DNA from: Rhodospirillaceae bacterium
GTDB taxonomy: Bacteria; Pseudomonadota; Alphaproteobacteria; MPNO01; UBA2964
Assembly: GCA_002712335.1 (NCBI GenBank)
Contig: PATI01000004.1
Span: 88,462 to 132,358, forward strand
Reading direction: 5' to 3'
DNA length: 43,897 nt
Made by a program: the position numbers and the translations under genes. A model generated the notes under the pieces. The model was not told the origin of the DNA. It did no database searches and saw only the letters and a list, made by a program, of their open reading frames with translations. Positions 9,617-18,014 of this stretch are shown here, in pieces. Each line of letters begins with the position of its first letter. The first letter of the stretch is position 1.

Positions 9617-10894
9617 TTGACTGACCCTAAACTTCCCAGACAACCAAAGCCTGAAGAAAATGCCAAAAACAGACAGCTTACAACTGGGTTAGTGGCTCTG
9701 AAATATAGAGACATGCGGTTTCTTATTGTGGGTAAAATTTTTGGTTGGATATCACTCCATATGGTATTGGTTGCGATAGCCTACCAAGTATACGATGTAA
9801 CCGGAGACGTAAAAAATCTTGCCTATATCGGTTTAGCCGTTTTCGCCCCTGCTTTTGGTTTTGCGCTGGTAACGGGTTATATCGCTGATTTATTTGATCG
9901 AAAATCTGTCATAGTCGTCTGTTATTGTATAATTTTGATATCTTGTTTGATGTTTTTTTGGTGGTCATTAGGCGAGAAAGAGGAGATATGGCCAGTTTTT
10001 TTAATATTGGCCCTATTTGGCACTGGCAGGGCATTTTATCAACCTGCCACTAATTCTTTGGTACCAAATTTAGTTCCTGCAGCAATCTTTCCAAATGCGG
10101 TAGCGTGGCATACCAGCACCAACAAAATTGCCCAAATGGTTGGGCCCGCGCTTGGCGGTATTATCTATCTCATTAGCCCGGAAGTTGTCTATGTGGCCGC
10201 GGCTGCCGGTATGTTGATCGGGGCCTTATTAACCTCGTTAATTAAAACGAAGACAAAAAGAGAAAATCGGGAACCAACCAGTTGGGCGGTTCTCCTGAGT
10301 GGTCTGAAATATGTTTATCAAAAAAAAATTATTCTTGGGGCCATTACGCTTGATCTTTTTGTCGTCCTCCTCGGAGGGGTTACAGCACTCCTTCCTGTTT
10401 TTGCCAAGGATATTCTAGACGTTGGTGCGCTTGGGGCGGGTTTGATGCGGAGTGCCATAGCAATAGGGTCATTAGCCACGGGGCTCGCCTTAACACAAGT
10501 TAACATGAAAAAATCTGTCGGAAAAATCCTTTACATCAGCGTCCTAGTGTTTGGGGGGGCAACAATACTTTTTGGTCTGTCTAATGTATTCTGGCTTTCA
10601 ATGGTTGCGATGGTGATCGTAGGAATAGGCGATATGGTAAGTGTCTATATTAGGGTCACCTTGGTGCAAATAGCCACTCCAGACGAAATGCGAGGCCGAG
10701 TTAGTGCTGTTAATTCGGTGTTTACTGGAGCCTCAAACGAGATAGGAGAATTTCGTGCCGGAATGATGGCAAATGCTATTGGGGCCATTCCTGCGGTTTT
10801 ATTTGGCGGAATTGGTTGTTTTTTAATTGCTGGACTCTGTTGGGCTGCCTTTCCCGAATTAAGGCGAGTGCAGCGGATGGATCGAGAACTTTAA
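9617..10894 (+). CDS. MFS transporter of the EntS/MFS_3 exporter type
   Basis: A 425-residue major facilitator protein with about twelve hydrophobic segments. The N-terminal YRDMRFLIVGKIFGWIS and the loop GYIADLFDRKSVIV are typical of the MFS_3 group, which includes the enterobactin exporter EntS. A second-half motif, TPDEMRGRVSAVNSVF, is also characteristic of that group. The start is a TTG at 9617: an in-frame TAG lies at 9608-9610, so nothing further upstream is possible, while the next in-frame ATG (residue 33) would cut into the conserved N-terminus. A GGGA site lies about 14 nt upstream. It follows the GMC gene by 69 bp and ends nine bp before the convergent cupin gene. The substrate is unknown. 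Confidence 0.82.
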   Translation: MTDPKLPRQPKPEENAKNRQLTTGLVALKYRDMRFLIVGKIFGWISLHMVLVAIAYQVYDVTGDVKNLAYIGLAVFAPAFGFALVTGYIADLFDRKSVIVVCYCIILISCLMFFWWSLGEKEEIWPVFLILALFGTGRAFYQPATNSLVPNLVPAAIFPNAVAWHTSTNKIAQMVGPALGGIIYLISPEVVYVAAAAGMLIGALLTSLIKTKTKRENREPTSWAVLLSGLKYVYQKKIILGAITLDLFVVLLGGVTALLPVFAKDILDVGALGAGLMRSAIAIGSLATGLALTQVNMKKSVGKILYISVLVFGGATILFGLSNVFWLSMVAMVIVGIGDMVSVYIRVTLVQIATPDEMRGRVSAVNSVFTGASNEIGEFRAGMMANAIGAIPAVLFGGIGCFLIAGLCWAAFPELRRVQRMDREL

Positions 10895-10902
10895 AGTAAT
10901 TT

Positions 10903-11304
10903 TTAATCTTTAACTTGAATGGTTTTGTATTCGGCCGGAATGGTCATTTCCATAAGGAGGTAGTCTTCAGAATAACTTAAAACGTTATGCTTAATTCGCG
11001 GTGGTTGAACCCAACAATCACCTTCCTCAAAATGTTGTTCGCCTTCTCCTTCAAACCACACTGTAGAATACCCCTTGAGACAGTAAACCATTTGAAACTC
11101 GAGATCATGATAATGCAGGCCACTCCCGCCTTCAGGACAGGGGGCTGTTGTCTTGATCAAATGAACATGCACCCGACCGTCAGTGACATCCGAAATGCCG
11201 AAGTCGCGGTATTCTCTATAAGTCCGAAGTCCACCACTTACGAAAGGATTGTCCTTGGCTTTATTGACAAGAAATTTGGATTGTATCTTTTCTGATGATG
11301 ACAA
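10903..11304 (-). CDS. cupin-domain protein
   Basis: A 133-residue single-domain cupin. The first cupin motif is GSGLHYHDLEFQMVYCLKG (about residues 71-89), with His and Glu ligands for a metal; the second is EGDCWVQPPRIKHN (about 104-117), with the third histidine. Small cupins of this kind act as dioxygenases, isomerases or binding proteins, so the activity cannot be assigned. The start is a TTG at 11304 with a G-rich ribosome site (GGGGGTAAGAG) just upstream; no ATG is available. It lies 54 bp downstream of a TauD-family dioxygenase on the same strand, probably in one transcript, and may take part in the same oxidative step. Confidence 0.8.
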   Translation of the reverse strand: MSSSEKIQSKFLVNKAKDNPFVSGGLRTYREYRDFGISDVTDGRVHVHLIKTTAPCPEGGSGLHYHDLEFQMVYCLKGYSTVWFEGEGEQHFEEGDCWVQPPRIKHNVLSYSEDYLLMEMTIPAEYKTIQVKD

Positions 11305-11358
11305 CTCTTACCCCCCATTTATAAATCCGCTGGTTGAAAATTAATTGCCGGGCAGGCT

Positions 11359-12213
11359 CTAACTGAGAGGACCATAACCCCCCAAGGTAAGACGCCTCAT
11401 CAAACGCGGTTCCTCCCGCGGAAAGTCCTTACGCATATGAATAGACGCATAGTTATCCCACATTACTAGATCACCAGGTTCCCATTCATGTTCAAAAACA
11501 ATCGAAGGATCCTCGGAAATATCAAATAGGTGGTTCAATATTGTTTCATTTTCTTCAGGCTCCAGACCCTCAATACGGGCAGACATAAGACGACTTATAT
11601 ACAGCGCTTTGCGACCAGTGGCTGGATGTGTCACAAAAATAGGTTGTTCTTGTTGGAGCATGCCAGAAATATCTGAGTTGTAGATATCAATTCTTTCTCT
11701 TCTTTTATAATCATGAATCTGGAGAACCTTGCGACCATCTAATTTTTGTTTCAATTCATCCGAAATATTCTCGTAGGCCTTGTACATATTGGAAAAACAA
11801 GTATTTCCGCCCCAACTTGGCAATCTAATTGAATAAAGTAATGTCGCTTTATGAGGTTCTTTATAATAACTGGTATCATGATGAAACCACATTTCACCAT
11901 CACCAAAGGCCCCTATGGGTTCTCCTGTTTTTTCATCACGAATATTAGTTACAAACATAAATGGGGTCTCATAACTCCCTCCGGGCGTGGACCCGTTCGG
12001 CGAGCGCCGTCTTTCGCCTAGCCCTCCGAAGGTATTAGCAAATGCCATCTGCTCTTCTTCGGTAATATCCTGACCACGAAAAACGACGACAACATGCTCG
12101 TGAAATGTGCGTTCTATTTGTCTTTTAGTTTTGTCATCAATTGGCTGACGAAGATCCACACCCTTGATCTCGGCACCACATGCGTCTGAGAGCGGTTGAA
12201 CTGTTATAGGCAT
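11359..12213 (-). CDS. TauD/TfdA-family 2-oxoglutarate dioxygenase (first of a divergent pair)
   Basis: A non-haem Fe(II), 2-oxoglutarate-dependent dioxygenase. The 284-residue protein has the usual TauD length. The iron-binding facial triad is visible: His111 and Asp113 in WFHHDTSYY, and the distal histidine in SIHMRKDF near residue 258. The 2-oxoglutarate-binding arginine follows in RLMRRLTLGG. The N-terminal GAEIKGVDLRQPID is also typical of the family. Members hydroxylate taurine, alkyl sulfonates, phenoxyacetates and other acids, often releasing sulfite or an aldehyde; the substrate here is unknown. It is divergent from a second TauD gene 99 bp away and upstream of a cupin gene, and so probably belongs to one small oxidative module. 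Confidence 0.9.
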   Translation of the reverse strand: MPITVQPLSDACGAEIKGVDLRQPIDDKTKRQIERTFHEHVVVVFRGQDITEEEQMAFANTFGGLGERRRSPNGSTPGGSYETPFMFVTNIRDEKTGEPIGAFGDGEMWFHHDTSYYKEPHKATLLYSIRLPSWGGNTCFSNMYKAYENISDELKQKLDGRKVLQIHDYKRRERIDIYNSDISGMLQQEQPIFVTHPATGRKALYISRLMSARIEGLEPEENETILNHLFDISEDPSIVFEHEWEPGDLVMWDNYASIHMRKDFPREEPRLMRRLTLGGYGPLS

Positions 12214-12312
12214 ATCGTAAAATCCATTAACTCTATATGATTAAAATAAATACCACGATTAGGTTTGCAAGTGAAACAATCCTTAAAAAATTGCATGGAT
12301 TAAAATACCGTC

Positions 12313-13161
12313 ATGAAAATCAAAAAACTTCAAGGGTCCTTCGGAGCAAAAGTTTGCAATATCGACCTGAAATCGGATCTTGAACGCGAAGCCCTCCAAA
12401 AAATTCAAACCGCTTTTGTTAAATACCAACTCTTAATTTTCCCCAGTCAAAAGCTGGAACCTAAACACCAGTTGACCTGGAGCAAACATTTCGGTCCTAT
12501 CCAAAAATTATATGCTGAGGAACATCGAGTCCCTGATTGCCCTGAGGTTGTCGTGCTATCCAACGAGCAAATAAATGGAAAACATGTTGGAGTTGTGGCT
12601 GCTGGTGACTATTGGCACTCGGACTTATCGCCAAGTAAAAATCCAGGGCTTGCCACAATACTCTATGCCCGCAGGTTACCTCTTGAGGGTGGGGACACCG
12701 AGTTTGCTGACATGCACATGGCTTATCAAACTTTATCAACCAAAATGAGAGAACGGATTGCCAACCTGAGGGGGATCCATTGCGTCAGCAAATTACGCAA
12801 TCATCGTGTCAAAGTTACTCGTCCTGGTGGCAGAGCCTATTACAAAAAACAAAACGAGATCCCAGATGTAAGCCACCCATTAGTCCGAACCCACCCGGTC
12901 TCAGGCCTGAAATCACTCTATTTATCTCCAAGATTTACAATTGGTATAGAGAACATGGAAAATATAAAGGCACAGCCACTTCTTGATGAATTGTTCGCCC
13001 ATCAAATTAAACCAGAGCATGTTTATAGACATAAATGGAAGATTGATGATCTGGTTATGTGGGATAACCGTAGCCTAAATCATCGCGCTTGCGGTGGCTA
13101 CAAGACTGACGACATTCGAAGGATACATCGTACATCAACTCTAGGTGATCAACCTTTTTAA
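12313..13161 (+). CDS. TauD/TfdA-family 2-oxoglutarate dioxygenase (second of a divergent pair)
   Basis: A second Fe(II)/2-oxoglutarate dioxygenase, 282 residues. Triad residues are His102 and Asp104 in YWHSDLSPS and a distal His257 in SLNHRACGG; the arginine for the cosubstrate lies in RRIHRTSTLGD at the C-terminus. The WHSD form and the length are closest to TauD/TfdA proper, whereas its neighbour has a WFHHD form, so the two are distant paralogues and not a recent duplication. The ATG at 12313 starts immediately in the conserved N-terminus (KIKKLQGSFGAKVCNIDL). It shares a 99 bp divergent promoter region with the other dioxygenase and ends 13 bp before the convergent molybdenum hydroxylase operon. 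The substrate is unknown. Confidence 0.9.
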   Translation: MKIKKLQGSFGAKVCNIDLKSDLEREALQKIQTAFVKYQLLIFPSQKLEPKHQLTWSKHFGPIQKLYAEEHRVPDCPEVVVLSNEQINGKHVGVVAAGDYWHSDLSPSKNPGLATILYARRLPLEGGDTEFADMHMAYQTLSTKMRERIANLRGIHCVSKLRNHRVKVTRPGGRAYYKKQNEIPDVSHPLVRTHPVSGLKSLYLSPRFTIGIENMENIKAQPLLDELFAHQIKPEHVYRHKWKIDDLVMWDNRSLNHRACGGYKTDDIRRIHRTSTLGDQPF

Positions 13162-13174
13162 TAAATTAAAAATA

Positions 13175-15520
13175 CTAGGCACCATCTAAAATTTCGACAA
13201 TCTCTTCAGCCCTTACGGGAGTACTATTTATTTCAGCACCAAAAGGCTTTAACGCATCACACACCGCATTAGCTATTACGTCGGGTGGAGCTATTGCACC
13301 GCCTTCCCCCAACCCTTTGAACCCAAAAGCATTTCTAGGGGAAGGCGTCTCCATATGTATTACAGTAATGGGGGGAACATCGGCCGCGGTTGGTAACAGA
13401 TAATCGAGAAAACTCCCGGTTGTAAGCTGGCCAAACTCATCGTAACAAAGTTCTTCCAACAATCCTCCACCAATACCCTGAACCAAACCTCCCTTGACTT
13501 GGCCATCTGCAATTCCTGGATTAATCAGCTTGCCGGCATCATGTACCTCCACATACTTCTCTATTTTTACCTCGCCAGTCTGGGAATCAATCTCAACTAT
13601 GGCAGCATTTGCTGCATACGCCCACGTCACGGTGGGTGGCTCAAAATAAGCCGTCCCTTCCAACCCCGCCTCCATTCCCTTTGGTCGTTGATGTACCCAA
13701 CCGGGTAAAGAGGCTTTTGAAACCTCTTTCAGAGTTACAGACATTTCTGGAATACCTTTGACGCAAACAGAGCCATCGCGTAATTCCAAATCAGCCTCAG
13801 ACGTCTCTAATATATTGGCAGCAATAGCGAATACTTTCTCCTTTACTTTTTCACTCGAATCCTTAATAGCGCCTGAAGCCGTTACAGCGCTGCGGCTCGC
13901 AATTGTGCCATATCCCATCGTGACATGAGATGTATCTGCCAATGTGACCACAACATCATCTATCGAAACTCCCCAAATATCAGCAGCAACCTGAGCAAAA
14001 GCCGTTTCATGTCCCTGTCCTTGTGGACAGGCTCCAGTTGCAACCATCACTTTACCGGAAGGATCTATTTTAACTGTTGCTCCCTCAAAGGGTCCAATAC
14101 CAGTACCCTCAACATAGCACCCGAGACCCAAACCTAAATATCGACCATTCTCTAACGCTTCCTTCTGGCGCAGGCGGAAGGCCTCCAGACCGCCAACACC
14201 CTTTAAAGCCTTGCGTAAAGCCTCGGGATAATCGCCACTATCATATTCAACCATGACACCATCGCGATATGGCAAACCAATAGCAAATGGCATCTGCTCT
14301 GGCTGAATCATATTGCGGAAACGCACAATTGCCGGGTCAAGGCCTAGCTCATTAGCCACAATATCGATGGAACGTTCCATAGCAAAAGTAACTTCGGGAC
14401 GCCCTGCACCGCGGTACGGAGCATTTGGCGTTCGGTTAGTCATCATAACCTTACAATCCGCCTCATAAACAGGAATGTCATATGGGCCAGTAAAATGAAC
14501 AATCGAATTTCCTGCAATTGCCGCTCCTACCGGCGAATAAGCTCCTGAATCAACGAGAAATTTATTTTTTACTACAATTATTTTTCCATTATCATCAAAA
14601 CCCACTTCTACGTCGAAAACTATGTCGCGAGAATGTGCTGCGTTGAGAATATGCTCGTGCCTATCTTCTACCCATTTTACAGGACGGCCTAACCTTTTAG
14701 AAAGATATGCAATCAGAATGTCCTCTGGATAGACATGCCCTTTTCCTCCAAAGCCGCCCCCAACGTCCGGGGCTACAACTCTGACCTGTTCCTCTGCCAT
14801 ATTCAGCGCATTCGCCACTTCACGGCGAACCCAATGGACCACTTGCGTGGATGACCAGACCGTAATGGTGTCCGTACGAGAATCATAATCCGCAATTACC
14901 CCCCGGCACTCCATAGGCATAGCTGCATATCGATGATGAAAGAAATGCCTTTTGATTCGGTGTGGCGCTTCTCGAAGAGCCAACCCGCTGTCGCCTGTTT
15001 TTGCATGTAGGGATGCCGCTATGTTTTGTGGTAGCTGATCGTGAACTAGTGCGGCGCTTTTCTTGATAGCAGCCTCAGCATTTGGTACCGGTTCTAATGG
15101 ATTAAAATCTGTGTTTATTAATTCAACCGCATCTTCGGCGGAATATCTATCCTTAGCGACAACTAAGGCATATGGTTCACCCACATATCGAAGTTTATCG
15201 TAAGGAATTAGCGTCTGATCTGGAATTTGAATTTGAGGATCCATTCCCTCACGCCACGTTTTAGGCGCCGTAACCTGCATGCCGCTTATTGGTGGCAAAA
15301 CCCCTTGAAGATCTTCTCCAGACAATGCAAGTTCCACGTCTGCCTGTAATCGCACGTCTTCAAGATTGACTTTAATTATTTTAGCATGAGGCAACTGACT
15401 GCGAGCGAAAGCAACATGCAGCATACCGTCCATCTTCATATCCCCTACAAAGATACCGGCTCCTGTGATAAGGCGCTTATCCTCTCGACGTGCGACAGAA
15501 CGACCAATATAGGTCGGCAT
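13175..15520 (-). CDS. molybdenum hydroxylase large (Mo-cofactor) subunit, CoxL/XdhA family
   Basis: Catalytic subunit of a xanthine dehydrogenase-family molybdenum hydroxylase, which inserts water-derived oxygen into C-H bonds of heteroaromatics, aldehydes or acyl-CoAs. Visible family elements are the N-terminal RREDKRLITGAG, the cofactor-binding VGGGFGGKG, PYRGAGRPE, GACPQGQGHET and the C-terminal KGLGEGGAIAPP with the catalytic glutamate. The PYRGAGR loop lacks the cysteine of true (form I) CO dehydrogenase, so CO oxidation is not supported. The frame is open to a Met at 15577, but I prefer the ATG at 15520 (781 residues). It is four nt past the stop of the 2Fe-2S gene, and alignment with the paralogue at 36262-38607 starts there. 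It is the third gene of a complete FAD - 2Fe-2S - Mo operon. Confidence 0.92.
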   Translation of the reverse strand: MPTYIGRSVARREDKRLITGAGIFVGDMKMDGMLHVAFARSQLPHAKIIKVNLEDVRLQADVELALSGEDLQGVLPPISGMQVTAPKTWREGMDPQIQIPDQTLIPYDKLRYVGEPYALVVAKDRYSAEDAVELINTDFNPLEPVPNAEAAIKKSAALVHDQLPQNIAASLHAKTGDSGLALREAPHRIKRHFFHHRYAAMPMECRGVIADYDSRTDTITVWSSTQVVHWVRREVANALNMAEEQVRVVAPDVGGGFGGKGHVYPEDILIAYLSKRLGRPVKWVEDRHEHILNAAHSRDIVFDVEVGFDDNGKIIVVKNKFLVDSGAYSPVGAAIAGNSIVHFTGPYDIPVYEADCKVMMTNRTPNAPYRGAGRPEVTFAMERSIDIVANELGLDPAIVRFRNMIQPEQMPFAIGLPYRDGVMVEYDSGDYPEALRKALKGVGGLEAFRLRQKEALENGRYLGLGLGCYVEGTGIGPFEGATVKIDPSGKVMVATGACPQGQGHETAFAQVAADIWGVSIDDVVVTLADTSHVTMGYGTIASRSAVTASGAIKDSSEKVKEKVFAIAANILETSEADLELRDGSVCVKGIPEMSVTLKEVSKASLPGWVHQRPKGMEAGLEGTAYFEPPTVTWAYAANAAIVEIDSQTGEVKIEKYVEVHDAGKLINPGIADGQVKGGLVQGIGGGLLEELCYDEFGQLTTGSFLDYLLPTAADVPPITVIHMETPSPRNAFGFKGLGEGGAIAPPDVIANAVCDALKPFGAEINSTPVRAEEIVEILDGA

Positions 15521-15524
15521 TGCT

Positions 15525-16034
15525 TCAGCCACTGGGATCCTCCCGCAAAACAGGCTCGCCGTGAACCTGCTTTGCATACTCTGTCACGGCCTTGATAATA
15601 CCTTCATAGCCTGTACAACGACAGAGCACTGCCGACATTCCAACTTTAATATCCGTTTCACTAAGTGAACTATGACTCTCCACCAAATCGATGGCAGTCA
15701 TCAACATTCCCGGTGTACAATAACCACATTGTAAGGCGCGGTTCTCAGAAAATAATTTTTGCAAAGGGTGTAACTCCTCTCCATCCGCTAACCCTTCAAC
15801 TGTTTTTATTTCCGCACCGTCAACCTGCAGAGCAAACATAAGACAAGATCGGGCGGCGACCCCGTCAACTATTACTGTGCATGCACCACATACCCCGTGT
15901 TCGCAGCCTACATGCGTACCCGTCTTTCCCAAAACATCACGCAAAAAATCCGACAGTAACATGCGATCACTAGCCTCACCATTTAGGAGCTCTCCATTAA
16001 CTTTAACTTCTACTCTGCGCCTTTCAGACATCAA
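15525..16034 (-). CDS. molybdenum hydroxylase small subunit, two [2Fe-2S] clusters (CoxS family)
   Basis: Electron-transfer subunit of the enzyme whose other parts flank it. The 169 residues hold the plant-type ferredoxin cluster ligands Cys44, Cys49, Cys52 and Cys64 (GCEHGVCGACTV and RSC) and a C-terminal four-helix cluster domain with Cys103, Cys106, Cys138 and Cys140 (QCGYCTPGML and CRCTGY). All eight expected cysteines are present. It overlaps the end of the FAD-subunit gene by 11 nt and stops four nt before the large-subunit ATG, so the three products are probably made in balanced amounts from one message. Length is normal for the family (about 160). Confidence 0.95.
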   Translation of the reverse strand: MMSERRRVEVKVNGELLNGEASDRMLLSDFLRDVLGKTGTHVGCEHGVCGACTVIVDGVAARSCLMFALQVDGAEIKTVEGLADGEELHPLQKLFSENRALQCGYCTPGMLMTAIDLVESHSSLSETDIKVGMSAVLCRCTGYEGIIKAVTEYAKQVHGEPVLREDPSG

Positions 16035-16899
16035 CTACACCTGCATTGTGCAACGCCTTATCTATTGCTCGTGCCGTTACAACTCTAGTTAAACGCCGTC
16101 GATAAGATGCACTAGCATTATGGTCAGACATTGGATCTACCGACGCGGCGGCGGCGGCCGCCGCCGCTTTAATAGCATCTCTACCAATACCTTCTTTTAG
16201 AATAATTGTTTCTGAAGCACACAAGCGCATAGCTACCGGGCCAGCTCCGCATGCTGCAAGATTGACTGCAGTAGGGATTTTATCACGAAAAGTGATTTGA
16301 GCTGCTACTCCCGCAATCGCAAAATCTCCATGCCTACGAGCTATTTCCTCAAATGCTGCACCCGAATTTTCAGGAATTTTTGGAATAATAATTTTAGTTA
16401 AAAGCTCGTCTGGCTCGAGGGAGGTTGTTAGAACATCTTGAAAAAAATCGGATGACTTGATGAGTCGTTCGCCTCTAATACTTTGCACTAGAAATACCAT
16501 TTCCAACGCAAGTGCAGCGGCTGGATACTCTGCAGCCGGGTCCGCATTCGCAAGGCTTCCACCAATTGTTCCTCGACTGCGGATTGGCAAATGGGCGATA
16601 TTTTTTGTTGCCTCCCACAACAACGGAGCGCAATCACGAATAAGCTCGCTGAATTCGATACTCCGCTCACGGGTCATAGCGCCAATTTCTATTTGGTCCC
16701 CCACTTCGTTTATATAGTCTAGTTCAGGAATTTTATTTAAATCTATTAACACCTCCGGACGACTTAAACGAAAATTTAATAGCGGCACTAAACTTTGTCC
16801 TCCTGCCAAGGGTCTGGCTTCCATCCCATAATCCGAGAGTAATGAGACAGCATCCTCAATCGTGGTCGGTGTCAGAATGTCTAACGGTGGAGGCTTCAC
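16024..16899 (-). CDS. molybdenum hydroxylase medium subunit, FAD-binding (CoxM family)
   Basis: FAD subunit that carries electrons from the iron-sulfur clusters to the external acceptor. The 291-residue protein has both FAD-loop signatures: RPLAGGQSLVP (residues 29-39) and RGTIGGSLANADPAAE (109-124). Family length is about 285-295. The start is a GTG at 16899, the first possible codon before the conserved PPPLDILTPTTIEDAV. It is the first gene of a three-gene operon and overlaps the next by 11 nt. Near residue 245 it has an uninterrupted run of eight alanines encoded by a GC-rich, palindromic trinucleotide tract that stands out from the AT-rich surroundings. Upstream, 16900-17089 is AT-rich and shows no clear operator. 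Confidence 0.94.
   Translation of the reverse strand: MKPPPLDILTPTTIEDAVSLLSDYGMEARPLAGGQSLVPLLNFRLSRPEVLIDLNKIPELDYINEVGDQIEIGAMTRERSIEFSELIRDCAPLLWEATKNIAHLPIRSRGTIGGSLANADPAAEYPAAALALEMVFLVQSIRGERLIKSSDFFQDVLTTSLEPDELLTKIIIPKIPENSGAAFEEIARRHGDFAIAGVAAQITFRDKIPTAVNLAACGAGPVAMRLCASETIILKEGIGRDAIKAAAAAAAASVDPMSDHNASASYRRRLTRVVTARAIDKALHNAGVVDV
16145..16168. repeat. GCG/GCC trinucleotide palindrome encoding a polyalanine run
   Basis: A short run of GCG/GGC units changes to GCC units at its centre, giving a nearly self-complementary stretch of about 20 bp inside the FAD-subunit gene. It encodes the polyalanine segment near residue 245. It is purely GC in an otherwise AT-rich gene, so replication slippage and length variation among strains are possible. 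Confidence 0.6.
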
Positions 16900-17089
16900 T
16901 TATTTACCTAGTTTAATTCTTTATGCCCTTATAAAAACAGATCGTACAATCAAGTCAAACAAGTAATAGCGTGAATTACTGATTAATTAAATGATTGGTG
17001 AGATTGGTTTTTGTTGTAAGTAAATTTAATATCAGGCATTACAGAAGATCTTGTCTTAAATAGACTTCTTTGGGAGACCTTTTACCAAC

Positions 17090-18004
17090 TTGAAAACACC
17101 CATAATTACAGAACGGCTGTCCAGCGCTTGGCTAAAAATGCCTGGGAATATTCGTGGTATCGTGTGGCTAAGTATAGGCGCCTTCCTATTCTCCGTTACT
17201 GATGTCATCGTCAAACAATTGGGTAAAAAATTTGATCCGACCGAGCTTGCTTTATTTAGATATGGCATTGGCATGATTATCCTCGCTCCCGTTTTTATCA
17301 AAATGGGCGTCGCAGAATTGAAAACAAAGCGTATTGGACTTCACATCGTGAGAATGACTCTTGCCATGGCCGCCCAGCTCGGAATCTTCATCACTGTAAT
17401 TAATATGCCCCTAGCAGATGCAACCGCTATTTATTTTTCCAAACCCCTGTTTACTACCGTAGTTGCCGTGATTTTTATTTCAGAGGTAGTGAGTGGTCGA
17501 CGGTGGATGGCTACTATTGTTGGTTTTATCGGTGTTGTCATTATGATCCAACCAGGTGCTAATACCATAAATCCAATTGCTCTAATTGCGGTAGCCTCGG
17601 CACTGGCATTTGCAACGGCAAATGTTTTGATTCGGGTACTGGCCAGAACTGAGCCGCCCAATCGAATTTTATTCTATTATCATATAGGCGGTATCATTGT
17701 TTTTACCGGGCCAGCCATTTGGTTTTGGACCATGCCAGCAGGTATAGAATGGGTTCTCCTCATCTCAATAGCTGTCCTGACAACATTGGGTATGACTTGT
17801 TTTGTCCGTGCATTTTCAGCAGGAGAAGCTAACGCCGTAGGACCTATAGAATATATTCGTTTAATTTATGCCGCCTTCTTTGGATATTTTTTATTCAATG
17901 AGATTCCTTCTATCTGGACCGGATTAGGGGCTATTCTAATAGTTGCCAGTGCAATTTATATAGCGCGCGAGGAAGCCCAAAAAACCACCAAGGTGAGAGA
18001 TTAG
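17090..18004 (+). CDS. EamA/DMT-family transporter (tandem copy 1)
   Basis: Inner-membrane permease of the drug/metabolite transporter superfamily, 304 residues with about ten hydrophobic helices arranged as two EamA repeats. It shares long identical or near-identical segments with the next gene: PGN(I/F)RGI, LGKKF, LADATAI, EPPNRILFYYH and RAFSAGEANAVGP. The pair is therefore a tandem duplication with considerable divergence. The start is a TTG at 17090, and the N-terminal ERL...W...PGN aligns with the start of copy 2, which supports TTG over the ATG at codon 17. GGGAGA lies upstream. Members export amino acids, metabolites or drugs, or import carboxylates; the substrate is unknown. Confidence 0.86.
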   Translation: MKTPIITERLSSAWLKMPGNIRGIVWLSIGAFLFSVTDVIVKQLGKKFDPTELALFRYGIGMIILAPVFIKMGVAELKTKRIGLHIVRMTLAMAAQLGIFITVINMPLADATAIYFSKPLFTTVVAVIFISEVVSGRRWMATIVGFIGVVIMIQPGANTINPIALIAVASALAFATANVLIRVLARTEPPNRILFYYHIGGIIVFTGPAIWFWTMPAGIEWVLLISIAVLTTLGMTCFVRAFSAGEANAVGPIEYIRLIYAAFFGYFLFNEIPSIWTGLGAILIVASAIYIAREEAQKTTKVRD

Positions 18005-18014
18005 TTATCTTTTC

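Noticed and set aside
13175..15577. Longer start of the molybdenum subunit at 15577
   Set aside because: It would overlap the 2Fe-2S gene by 53 nt and adds 19 residues absent from the paralogue; the ATG at 15520 fits better.
13175..16899. CO dehydrogenase (coxMSL) for aerobic CO oxidation
   Set aside because: The active-site loop lacks the form I cysteine and no cox accessory genes are present; only the subunit architecture agrees.
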